A stretch of 48,736 nt of DNA. It comes from Bacteroidales bacterium (GTDB taxonomy: Bacteria; Bacteroidota; Bacteroidia; Bacteroidales; WCHB1-69). The position numbers and the translations under genes are program-made. Below the pieces are notes generated by a model, which worked only from the letters and a program-made list of their open reading frames with translations, was not told where the DNA came from and did no database searches. Position 1 is the first letter of the stretch; each line of letters starts with the position of its first letter. Of this stretch, positions 25,483 to 32,588 are shown piece by piece. The DNA lies in contig JAFRUI010000005.1 in the NCBI GenBank assembly GCA_017438945.1, positions 1-48,736 on the forward strand. The letters are read 5' to 3'.

Positions 25483-26508
25483 TTATTTCGTCGCGGCTTT
25501 GAATTGTTGCAGGAAGCGGACATCGTTCTCAAAGTAGAGGCGGATATCGTTGGTGCGGTATTTGAGCATGGTCATGCGCTCGATGCCAAGGCCGAAAGCG
25601 AACCCACTGTACTTAGTGCTGTCGATGCCGCAGTTCTCCAGGACGTTGGGGTCCACCATGCCGCAACCGAGGATTTCAACCCAACCGGTATGCTTGCAAA
25701 GGTTACAGCCCGCACCACCGCAGATATTGCAGGAGACATCCATTTCGGCAGAGGGCTCCGTGAACGGGAAGTAGGACGGACGCAAACGGATGCGCACCTC
25801 GTCGCCAAACATGCGCTGGGCGAAATAGAGCAGCGTCTGTTTCATATCGGCAAACGAGACGTTCTCAGCCACATACAGACCTTCCACTTGGTGGAAAATG
25901 CAGTGTGCACGGGAAGTGATGGCTTCGTTACGGAAGACGCGACCGGGACAAATCACACGGATGGGCGGCTGCTGTTTCTCCATGGTGCGCACTTGCAAAG
26001 AAGAGGTGTGGGTGCGCAACAGCACATCGGGGTGCAACTCGATGAAGAAGGTGTCCTGCATATCGCGGGCAGGATGCTCCTCAGCGAAATTGAGAGCGGT
26101 GAACACATGCCAGTCATCCTCGATGTCGGGACCCTCAACAGCGGAAAAACCGATGTCTTCGAAAATCCGGCGCACCTCACCCATCATGATGGAGATGGGA
26201 TGCATGGAGCCGACACCCTGCCGGGTTGCCGGACGAGTAATGTCCGGAATCAGCGTTGCCTTGCGGTCGGTGGCCGCTTCCAGCCTGGATTTGAACTCGT
26301 TATAGTGGTTCTGTGCCATGTCCCGAAGGTCATTCACCAACTGCCCGAACTCCTTACGATTCTCTTGCGCCATATTCTTGAGTTCGCCGAACAGTGCTTG
26401 AATCTCGCTTTTTTTACTCAAAAATTGAAGGCGGAACTGCTCCAGATTCTCAGCGTTTTCAATTTGGAAACTTTCAATTTCCGCTCTTATTTCGTCTATG
26501 TTTTTCAT
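25483..26508 (-). CDS. pheS: phenylalanine--tRNA ligase alpha subunit
   Basis: The 341-residue protein shows the class II synthetase motifs: motif 2 FRNEAITSRAHCIFHQVEG and motif 3 GFAFGLGIERMTMLKY, plus the N-terminal coiled-coil (LEQFRLQFLSKKSEI). A CNICGGAGCNLC cluster is typical of many bacterial PheS. It charges tRNA-Phe together with PheT, which is not in this window. The gene is preceded by a run of 7-nt units right up to its start. Confidence 0.95.
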   Translation of the reverse strand: MKNIDEIRAEIESFQIENAENLEQFRLQFLSKKSEIQALFGELKNMAQENRKEFGQLVNDLRDMAQNHYNEFKSRLEAATDRKATLIPDITRPATRQGVGSMHPISIMMGEVRRIFEDIGFSAVEGPDIEDDWHVFTALNFAEEHPARDMQDTFFIELHPDVLLRTHTSSLQVRTMEKQQPPIRVICPGRVFRNEAITSRAHCIFHQVEGLYVAENVSFADMKQTLLYFAQRMFGDEVRIRLRPSYFPFTEPSAEMDVSCNICGGAGCNLCKHTGWVEILGCGMVDPNVLENCGIDSTKYSGFAFGLGIERMTMLKYRTNDIRLYFENDVRFLQQFKAATK

Positions 26509-26515
26509 ATTTTTT

Positions 26516-26550
26516 GTGATCTGTGATCAGTGAATTGTGATTGTGGTGAT
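26516..26550. repeat. heptamer array upstream of pheS
   Basis: Units gtgatct, gtgatca, gtgaatt, gtgattg and tggtgat, in strict 7-nt register, end 7 nt from the pheS start codon (minus strand). Confidence 0.65.
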
Positions 26551-26603
26551 TAGAAAATTTATGTTGTTTCATCGTTTGTTACCGTCTCTTCGTCGCATCG
26601 ATC

Positions 26604-27338
26604 TTATCGCAGCATCGTCGCGCTGATGATCTTAATGTCTTCCAACGGTCTGTCGGCACCGTCTTTCTGTTGGGAAGCGATTTTGTCAACCACCTCCATG
26701 CCGTTGATCACCTCGCCGAACACCGTGTAGTCGCCATCAAGGAAGGGGGCGCCGCCGATGGTGGTGTAGGCCTGTACCTGTTCGGGGGAAAAGGTCTTGC
26801 CTGTTCTCTGTGCAATCATATTGAGCTTGTCATTGTCATAAACCGTTCCATCCACGATATAGAACTGACAGCCGGAGGAGGCTTTCTGCGGGTTCACATT
26901 GTCGCCCATGCGAGCCGCGCACACCGCACCACGCTTGTGGAAATGCGCCGGCACAAATTCGGCGGGGATGGTGTAGCCCACATCGCCGGAACCGAGTCGT
27001 TGACCGGGTTTTGCCGTCTTGGAGTCTGGGTCACCCCCCTGAATCATAAATCCTTTGATAATCCGGTGGAAAAGCACACCATCGTAAAACTTGTCGTTCA
27101 CCAACTTGTGGAAATTGTCCCTGTGTGCAGGCGTGTCGTCATACAAGGCGATAGTGATGTCGCCCAGTGTGGTTTTCAATAATACTTTCGTCATTTCTTG
27201 TGTATTGTTGTTTGGGGTTATCTGTTCTGCAGCTTCCTTTGCGTCAGCTCCGTTGGCTGTTTTTACTTTTTTAGGTGAAGAGCATGATATTAACGCTATG
27301 ATACTCAGCGCAATACAATAAAAAATTGTCTTTTTCAT
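26604..27338 (-). CDS. cyclophilin-type peptidylprolyl isomerase, lipoprotein
   Basis: The 244-residue protein has a lipobox signal (FYCIALSIIALISC) and then a cyclophilin domain: TTLGDITIALYDDTPAHRDNFHKL, FYDGVLFHRIIKGFMIQGGD, and GSDVGYT-like and ASSGCQFYI blocks. It catalyses prolyl cis-trans isomerisation in proteins at the membrane or in the periplasm. FHRIIKGFMIQGG contains the catalytic Arg. Its promoter box lies 30 nt upstream. Confidence 0.92.
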   Translation of the reverse strand: MKKTIFYCIALSIIALISCSSPKKVKTANGADAKEAAEQITPNNNTQEMTKVLLKTTLGDITIALYDDTPAHRDNFHKLVNDKFYDGVLFHRIIKGFMIQGGDPDSKTAKPGQRLGSGDVGYTIPAEFVPAHFHKRGAVCAARMGDNVNPQKASSGCQFYIVDGTVYDNDKLNMIAQRTGKTFSPEQVQAYTTIGGAPFLDGDYTVFGEVINGMEVVDKIASQQKDGADRPLEDIKIISATMLR

Positions 27339-27367
27339 AAAGAGTTTCTCATTTTACAAACAAGCGG

Positions 27368-27375
27368 CAAAGATA
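27368..27375 (-). promoter_or_regulatory. -7 box for the cyclophilin gene
   Basis: TATCTTTG on the minus strand, 29 nt before the ATG. Confidence 0.6.
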
Positions 27376-27471
27376 CGATTTTTTTGGTTATATCCCACCA
27401 GATGCGGCCAACGCACGGCAGACGCACCAAAAACTCGACTATGACTTAGACTTAGACCATTGACAAAGACA

Positions 27472-27499
27472 TTGGCTGTTGGCTGTTAGCTCTTGGCTT
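27472..27499. repeat. heptamer array
   Basis: Units ttggctg, ttggctg, ttagctc and ttggctt in 7-nt register. More degenerate units may continue left to about 27430. Confidence 0.6.
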
Positions 27500-27530
27500 T
27501 GGGATCCTAAATACGGATGTAGTCCGCCGA

Positions 27531-27561
27531 CAAGTATACAACAAAACCGACCGTTTGTCAA
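27531..27561 (-). promoter_or_regulatory. promoter cassette copy B (orphan)
   Basis: Minus strand: TTGACA (27556-27561), exactly 17 nt, then TATACTTG (27531-27538). It differs from copy A by two bases in the spacer and one in the -7 box. No gene follows closely before the cyclophilin's own promoter, so it may start a small RNA or be a relic. Confidence 0.55.
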
Positions 27562-27671
27562 GGGTTTTGTGAATTTTTTTATTCTTGACAATCAATCAAT
27601 TGTGATTAAATTTTAACTATTTTGATTTGAATAGTTAAATTTTTGATTGGGTTTTGGGGAAGAAACGGGGG

Positions 27672-27696
27672 GATTGCGTATGCGATACGCCCCTAC
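27672..27696. repeat. REP palindrome R3 at the end of rsmA
   Basis: Inner stem 27676-27681/27685-27690 with a gcg loop, extended by G and C runs. On the minus strand it begins GTAG at 27696-27693, whose TAG is the rsmA stop codon. Confidence 0.7.
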
Positions 27697-28454
27697 GACA
27701 ATTTCCCCGTCAAGTATTCGAAATCCCCCAACGACAACTGCTCCGCACGTTTCGTGAACAGCGGCTCAGTTTCCACGAATGCCTTGTCGAAGGGCAACGA
27801 CTGCAGGGCGTTGCGGAGGGTCTTGCGGCGGTAGTTGAAGGCGGTCTTCACCACTGTGCGGAAGGTCTTCTCGTCACAGTTCAACTTCTTGTCGAAATTG
27901 CGGGTGAGGCGGATGACGGCCGATTTCACCTGCGGAGGCGGCGTGAACTCATGCTCTCCGACGGTGAAGAGATATTCGGTGTCGTAATATGCTTGTAGCA
28001 AGACACTTAGGATGCCGTACTGTTTGTTGCCCGCGTGCGCACAGACCCGCTCGGCCACTTCCTTCTGGAACATGCCCACGACCTCCACCACGGTCTCTTT
28101 CTCATCCAACACCTTGAACAGAATCTGCGAGGAGATATTGTAGGGGAAATTGCCCACAACAACCTTTGGTCCCTTACAGAATTCAGACAGGGAATATTGC
28201 AGGAAATCGCCGTGAATCAGATTGTCACCCAATTCCGGATAGTGAACTTGCAGATACTCAACGGATTCTTCGTCTAATTCGATGACCGCGAACTGCGGGA
28301 ACTCGCGTTGCAAGAGATATTGTGTCAGCACACCCATGCCGGGACCAATCTCTATCACATGCGCGTCAGGCGTGCGGATGGCGTCGGCGATATCCTGCGC
28401 AATCGCCTGGTTATTCAGAAAATGCTGTCCTAAACGTTTCTTTGCTCGTACCAT
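27693..28454 (-). CDS. rsmA: 16S rRNA (adenine1518/1519-N6) dimethyltransferase
   Basis: The 253-residue protein has the SAM-binding motif VIEIGPGMGVLTQYLL, a VIELDEESVEYL acidic loop and the catalytic NFPYNISSQIL (NLPYNI-like). Near the C-terminus are the FTPPPQVKSAVIRL and FNYRRKTLRNAL motifs typical of KsgA/RsmA. It dimethylates two adjacent adenines in the 16S rRNA 3' hairpin. The stop codon is TAG from the GTAG head of REP R3. Upstream is a promoter box and a heptamer array. Confidence 0.95.
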   Translation of the reverse strand: MVRAKKRLGQHFLNNQAIAQDIADAIRTPDAHVIEIGPGMGVLTQYLLQREFPQFAVIELDEESVEYLQVHYPELGDNLIHGDFLQYSLSEFCKGPKVVVGNFPYNISSQILFKVLDEKETVVEVVGMFQKEVAERVCAHAGNKQYGILSVLLQAYYDTEYLFTVGEHEFTPPPQVKSAVIRLTRNFDKKLNCDEKTFRTVVKTAFNYRRKTLRNALQSLPFDKAFVETEPLFTKRAEQLSLGDFEYLTGKLS

Positions 28455-28457
28455 TCT

Positions 28458-28487
28458 TTAATTCATAATTCATAATTCATAATTAAA
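28458..28487. repeat. heptamer array upstream of rsmA
   Basis: Three near-identical 7-nt units (attcata on the plus strand) plus a degenerate one end three bases from the rsmA start codon. Confidence 0.65.
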
Positions 28488-28494
28488 GGCACGG

Positions 28495-28502
28495 CAAAGA
28501 TA
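28495..28502 (-). promoter_or_regulatory. -7 box for rsmA
   Basis: TATCTTTG on the minus strand; the heptamer array lies between it and the start codon, so the 5' leader is made of the repeat. Confidence 0.6.
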
Positions 28503-28539
28503 CACAATTTTGTAACCTTTTGGTTTTTTTGCATCCTTA

Positions 28540-28569
28540 TGTAGAGACGTTTCATGAAACGTCTCTACA
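28540..28569. repeat. REP palindrome R4 (30-bp perfect)
   Basis: The same 28 bp as R2, plus one extra pair outside. It lies between divergent rsmA and the rSAM/lipoprotein pair. Confidence 0.9.
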
Positions 28570-28608
28570 GTGTCAATTTAATCTGTTTGTGTGTATTTGT
28601 AATTTATG

Positions 28609-28616
28609 TACATTTG
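28609..28616 (+). promoter_or_regulatory. -7 box for the rSAM/lipoprotein pair
   Basis: TACATTTG, 22 nt before the ATG at 28639. Confidence 0.6.
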
Positions 28617-28638
28617 CACCCATAAAAAAGATGCCGTT

Positions 28639-29046
28639 ATGTTCAAATACCTCAAAGAGAAAAAACAGAAACTGCTCCGGTTCTTGTTCGGATCGTTTTC
28701 TTTCACCGCGCTGATGTTCGCGTTTCAAGCTTGTTACGGAATGCCTGGGAATCAGATGGAAGCCATTATCCAAGGTAGAGTGTCCGATGTGGAGACCAAT
28801 GAACCTGTTGAAGGACTGATGGTTGTATCTGAAGAGGTTAGTTTTGTGGATACCACAGACCATAATGGGGTTTTCTCAGATGCGGAAAAACGCTATCTGT
28901 ACGACTTACAAGAATTCCGTTTTACCGTTACGGATATTGACAGTGCGGAACACGGACAGTACGAAACCTTGGATACCATGGTTTATGGTTCTGATTTGAC
29001 TCAGCCACTGCAATTTAAAGTCAAGAAAGTTTCTGACGCTCAATAA
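28639..29046 (+). CDS. putative lipoprotein of the rSAM/lipoprotein system
   Basis: The 135-residue protein has a positively charged start (FKYLKEKKQKLLRFL) and then a hydrophobic signal ending FAFQACYGMPG, a lipobox with the unusual CYGMP sequence after it. A beta-sandwich-like domain follows (IIQGRVSDVETNEPVEGLMV, resembling carboxypeptidase-regulatory folds). In Bacteroidetes such lipoproteins are encoded just before a radical SAM protein (TIGR04134 with TIGR04133). The stop is one base before the radical SAM start. The modification, if any, is unknown. Confidence 0.85.
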   Translation: MFKYLKEKKQKLLRFLFGSFSFTALMFAFQACYGMPGNQMEAIIQGRVSDVETNEPVEGLMVVSEEVSFVDTTDHNGVFSDAEKRYLYDLQEFRFTVTDIDSAEHGQYETLDTMVYGSDLTQPLQFKVKKVSDAQ

Positions 29047-29047
29047 G

Positions 29048-30094
29048 ATGAGTGCTTTCAAGCGTTTCCTGTTCCGTGTGTTTCGGAAGAATGAAACGGA
29101 AATACACGAATTGAACTACTTGTTTTGGGAGTGTACATGGCGGTGCAATCTCTCCTGCCGCCATTGCGGGTCGGATTGCAAATCGGAGACCCGTGTGGCG
29201 GACATGCCATTCGCCGATTTCCTCCGTGCCATCGAGCCCTTGGAGCATCGCTATCCCCGCGACACCGTCATCATCGCCATCACCGGCGGGGAACCGCTGT
29301 TGCGCGATGACTTGGCCGATTGCGGTCGTGCCCTATGCCAGCACGGATTCCGCTGGGGCATTGTCACCAACGGGATGCTCTACGACGAGAATCGTCACCG
29401 GGAGCTGGTCGCTGCCGGACTTAGCTCCGTCACTGTCAGTTTGGATGGATTGGAGGATACGCACAACTGGCTACGGCAGCATCCACAAAGTTTCCAACGG
29501 GCACTGCGGGCGTTGCGCCTCATCGCAAACGAACCGCGGCTGAACTACGATGTGGTCACCTGTGTGCATAAACGGAACCTACCAGAATTACAGCGGCTGA
29601 AAGATCTGCTCATCGCCAACGGGATTCGGTACTGGCGGTTGTTCACCATCGCCCCCATCGGACGTGCTGTGGGCGATTCGGAACTGATGCTGAGCCGTTC
29701 CCAAGTGGAGGAGATGCTGCAATTTATCGCCGACACACGGCGCGAAGGCAAAATCAACCTGACCTTCAGCTGCGAAGCTTATACGGGCAAATATGAAGAA
29801 GAGGTGCGCGACAGCTATTTCTTCTGCCGCGCCGGCATCAACATCGGTTCGGTGCTGCTCAACGGCGATATCTCCGCCTGTCCGAACATCAACCGATCAT
29901 TCCGACAAGGCAACATTTATCACGATAACTTGCTGGATGTTTGGGACAATCGCTTCCAAATCATGCGCGACCGCAATTGGATGCGGTGCGGCATGTGCGC
30001 GTCCTGCAAGGATTACAAGCAATGTCTGGGCGGTGCCATGCACCTGCGACCGGCCGAAGGCGAACCGATTCTGCGGTGCTATAATTTCAGATAA
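29048..30094 (+). CDS. radical SAM/SPASM protein of the rSAM/lipoprotein system
   Basis: The 348-residue protein has the radical SAM Cys motif CNLSCRHC (about residues 33-40), AITGGEPLLRDD and a C-terminal SPASM-like cluster region (CPNINRSFRQGNIYHDNLLDVWDN, CGMCASCKDYKQCLGG). This fits the TIGR04133 family paired with the lipoprotein gene just upstream (1-bp gap). SPASM proteins usually modify peptides or proteins through radical chemistry; here the lipoprotein is the obvious candidate substrate, by inference. A short heptamer array follows its stop. Confidence 0.88.
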   Translation: MSAFKRFLFRVFRKNETEIHELNYLFWECTWRCNLSCRHCGSDCKSETRVADMPFADFLRAIEPLEHRYPRDTVIIAITGGEPLLRDDLADCGRALCQHGFRWGIVTNGMLYDENRHRELVAAGLSSVTVSLDGLEDTHNWLRQHPQSFQRALRALRLIANEPRLNYDVVTCVHKRNLPELQRLKDLLIANGIRYWRLFTIAPIGRAVGDSELMLSRSQVEEMLQFIADTRREGKINLTFSCEAYTGKYEEEVRDSYFFCRAGINIGSVLLNGDISACPNINRSFRQGNIYHDNLLDVWDNRFQIMRDRNWMRCGMCASCKDYKQCLGGAMHLRPAEGEPILRCYNFR

Positions 30095-30095
30095 T

Positions 30096-30158
30096 GGTTA
30101 TGGGTTAGAGGTTATTGGTTATTGAAGCCAGGGTTATAGTCAATAGTTTATAGTTTAT
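30096..30158. repeat. heptamer array after the radical SAM gene
   Basis: Nine 7-nt units (ggttatg, ggttaga, ggttatt, ggttatt, gaagcca, gggttat, agtcaat, agtttat, agtttat) in register. Confidence 0.7.
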
Positions 30159-30225
30159 CGTACGATTTGGGTTCGTTTATTATGCAATAAAACCAGTTTA
30201 AAGAATTCAATATAGAAAGATTTTG

Positions 30226-30233
30226 TATATTTG
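30226..30233 (+). promoter_or_regulatory. -7 box for the aminotransferase gene
   Basis: TATATTTG, 56 nt before ATG 30290. A GTG at 30242 in the same frame lies too close to this box to be the start. Confidence 0.6.
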
Positions 30234-30289
30234 CCCTTTTAGTGATAAAAATTCAAGTATTTGAATATCAATCTAATAATATAAAAACT

Positions 30290-31489
30290 ATGCCGAAAAT
30301 TTCCAAAAAAGGTGCAAGCATGCAGTCTTCCCCTATCCGGAAGCTCGTCCCGTTCTCTGATGCCGCCAAAGCTCGTGGCATCCATGTCTATCATTTGAAC
30401 ATCGGTCAGCCCGACATCGAGACCCCGAAAGGCGCTCGTGATGCGGTGCGTAACGCTGATATTCCGGTGATTGCCTACAGCCACTCCGCCGGTAACATCA
30501 GCTACCGCAAGAAATTGGTGGAGTACTACCACAGCGTGGGCATCGAGATCACTCCCGATGAGATCATCGTCACCACCGGCGGCAGCGAAGGCCTCCTTTT
30601 CGCCTTCAACAGCTGCATGGATCCCGGCGACAAAATCATCATCCCGGAACCTTTCTACGCCAACTACAACGCTTTCGCCACGATGTGCGGCGTGGTGGTG
30701 AAACCCATCGTCTCCACGATTGAGAACGGCTTCGCGCTGCCTTCCATCGAGGATTTCGAGAAGGTCATTACCCCGAAGACGAAAGCCATCATGATCTGTA
30801 ACCCCAACAACCCCACCGGCTACCTCTATTCCAAGGAGGAAGTCCTGAAGTTAGGTGAGATTGCCAAAAAGCACGATCTCTTCCTCTTCGCCGATGAGGT
30901 TTATCGTGAATTTTGTTACGATGGCGCACAGCATTTCTCCGTCATGGAGTTGACCGACATCGCCGACAATGTGGTGCTTTTGGACTCTGTGTCAAAGCGT
31001 TACAGCGCTTGCGGTGTGCGTGTGGGTGCTTTCATCACGCATAACAAGGAGGTTTACAATACCGCGATGAAGATGGCGCAGGCCCGTCTGAGCCCGCCTT
31101 CCTACGGTCAGATTCTCGGCGAGGCCGCCGTTGATACTCCCAAAGAGTATTTCGAGAGCGTCAACAAGGAATACGTAGCTCGCAGAAACACCATCGTGAA
31201 CGGTGTGAACGCCATCCCTGGCTGTTTCGTGCCGATACCGAAGGGTGCCTTCTACTGCGTCGCCCGTCTGCCCATCGACGACTCCGACCGCTTCTGCCGC
31301 TGGCTGCTCGAAGACTTCAGCTACAACGGTGCCACGGTGATGTTCGCTCCTGCCACCGGCTTCTATTCCAAGAAAGGCCAAGGCGTTAACGAGGTGCGTA
31401 TCAGCTACTGCCTCAACGTCTCCGACTTGGAGAAAGCTGTTGAGTGCCTCCGCGAAGCCCTCAAGGTCTATCCAGGACGCACGAACTAA
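30290..31489 (+). CDS. class I/II PLP-dependent aminotransferase (aspartate aminotransferase-like)
   Basis: The 399-residue protein has CNPNNPTGYLYS, FADEVYREF (Asp that binds the pyridinium nitrogen and Tyr) and SVSKRYSACGVRVGAF, where the Lys forms the Schiff base with PLP. The late KGAFYCVARLP and NEVRISYCL blocks fit the fold I aspartate/alanine aminotransferase group. It moves amino groups between an amino acid and an oxo acid in the cytoplasm. The donor cannot be fixed. The start is ATG 30290. Confidence 0.92.
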   Translation: MPKISKKGASMQSSPIRKLVPFSDAAKARGIHVYHLNIGQPDIETPKGARDAVRNADIPVIAYSHSAGNISYRKKLVEYYHSVGIEITPDEIIVTTGGSEGLLFAFNSCMDPGDKIIIPEPFYANYNAFATMCGVVVKPIVSTIENGFALPSIEDFEKVITPKTKAIMICNPNNPTGYLYSKEEVLKLGEIAKKHDLFLFADEVYREFCYDGAQHFSVMELTDIADNVVLLDSVSKRYSACGVRVGAFITHNKEVYNTAMKMAQARLSPPSYGQILGEAAVDTPKEYFESVNKEYVARRNTIVNGVNAIPGCFVPIPKGAFYCVARLPIDDSDRFCRWLLEDFSYNGATVMFAPATGFYSKKGQGVNEVRISYCLNVSDLEKAVECLREALKVYPGRTN

Positions 31490-31568
31490 TGTTGCTTATT
31501 TAAGTTTCTCAAGTTCACTCAGCTACTTCTTGTGGGAAATGATATGCTCTATAGTCCAAGAAAGATTC

Positions 31569-31617
31569 GGTTTCAAGTTTCAGGTCATTCTTAAACCTGA
31601 AACTTGAAGCTTGAAAC
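31569..31617. repeat. heptamer array that folds into a 14-bp hairpin
   Basis: Units ggtttca, agtttca, ggtcatt and then cctgaaa, cttgaag, cttgaaa. 31572-31585 and 31595-31608 are exact reverse complements (14 bp, 9-nt loop). It may end the aminotransferase transcript, although no T tract follows. Confidence 0.65.
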
Positions 31618-31664
31618 TAATCTAAAAAGAACTTGCGAAAATGAATTAACTATTAATCAAGACT

Positions 31665-32522
31665 ATGTATTTTAGCAACATACATACCGAAAAAGATGTG
31701 GCAGGTGGTCGCCTGCTGCATCTTTTTCTCTTTTTTGCGGCGGTATTCGTCTTCTTGTCACCTGAAAACATTGTCGCGCAACGGAGCAAACCGGTCTATC
31801 AGACTGATTTCTCCAGCAAGGACTATGTGGACACTGCCGCACCTATGATTTGGCTGGACGCCCATCTCGCCTACCATTTCCCTGTTGGCGACCTGCATAA
31901 AATGTTCAAAAACAACTTCGCTGTAGGACCGGGATTTACCTTCAAATCACGGTCGAACTGGACAGTAGGGTTTCATTTTGACTACATGTTCAATGCGAAC
32001 ATGCGCGATCCGAATTTCTTCAACGGCACGCTGGCCAATGAACAAGGAACCGTCATCGACGGCAACGGGCTGGTGTCGCACGGCGGCATCACAGCGGAAG
32101 GCCGGTATTGGGCTGCCATGGCTGATTTCGGCAAAATCATCCCAGTGGACCGCTGGAAAAACTCCGGAATCTGGCTGCGGCTTGGTGCGGGGTACTTCAG
32201 CCATCGGCTGCGACTTAACGACTACAGCAACCAATATCCGCAGTTGGACGGCGACTATGCCAGAGGATATGACCGCCGGTCGGGTGGATTTGTCCTCAGT
32301 CAGTTCATCGGTTACCAGTTTGTGCGCAAAAACCGTATGTTGAATTTCTTCATCGGGGTCGAATTCCATGAAATGTGGACCAGACCGAACCGAAACTATG
32401 TCTTCTTTGAAGGCCCGACTGGCGACATGCCATATAAGTTCAGCGGTTTAGTTGGATTCAAGGCAGGATGGAACATTCCGCTCTATGAACGGAAGACAAC
32501 GACCACGTTTTATTATCGATGA
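31665..32522 (+). CDS. outer-membrane beta-barrel-like protein (conserved in Bacteroidetes)
   Basis: The 285-residue protein has a signal region (LLHLFLFFAAVFVFLSPENIVAQ) and a mature part of alternating hydrophobic beta-strands (FAVGPGFTFKSRSNWTVGFHFDYMF, IWLRLGAGYFSHRL, LNFFIGVEFHEMW, FSGLVGFKAGWNIPLY) typical of outer-membrane barrels, ending in an aromatic strand. It immediately precedes waaA, separated only by an 8-nt repeat array, so it may work in lipopolysaccharide or envelope assembly. This is only inferred from position. Confidence 0.78.
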   Translation: MYFSNIHTEKDVAGGRLLHLFLFFAAVFVFLSPENIVAQRSKPVYQTDFSSKDYVDTAAPMIWLDAHLAYHFPVGDLHKMFKNNFAVGPGFTFKSRSNWTVGFHFDYMFNANMRDPNFFNGTLANEQGTVIDGNGLVSHGGITAEGRYWAAMADFGKIIPVDRWKNSGIWLRLGAGYFSHRLRLNDYSNQYPQLDGDYARGYDRRSGGFVLSQFIGYQFVRKNRMLNFFIGVEFHEMWTRPNRNYVFFEGPTGDMPYKFSGLVGFKAGWNIPLYERKTTTTFYYR

Positions 32523-32588
32523 GACGATGAGACGATAAAGCGATGAGACGATAAAGCGATGAGACGATGAAACGATAAAACGATGAAT
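32517..32588 (+). repeat. nine tandem 8-nt units spanning the stop of one gene and the start of waaA
   Basis: Units of the form cgat(g/a)a(g/a)a repeat in exact 8-nt register. The first contains the TGA stop of the upstream gene (32520-32522) and the last contains the ATG of waaA (32583). The whole spacer is therefore repeat. Confidence 0.85.

Larger units (their letters stand above)
27339..27692. other. spacer with heptamer array, orphan promoter cassette and REP
   Basis: About 350 bp between minus-strand rsmA and the cyclophilin gene. It contains the cyclophilin -7 box, a 7-nt repeat array, promoter cassette copy B with no gene near it, and the REP at its right edge. I see no coding frame. 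Confidence 0.6.
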
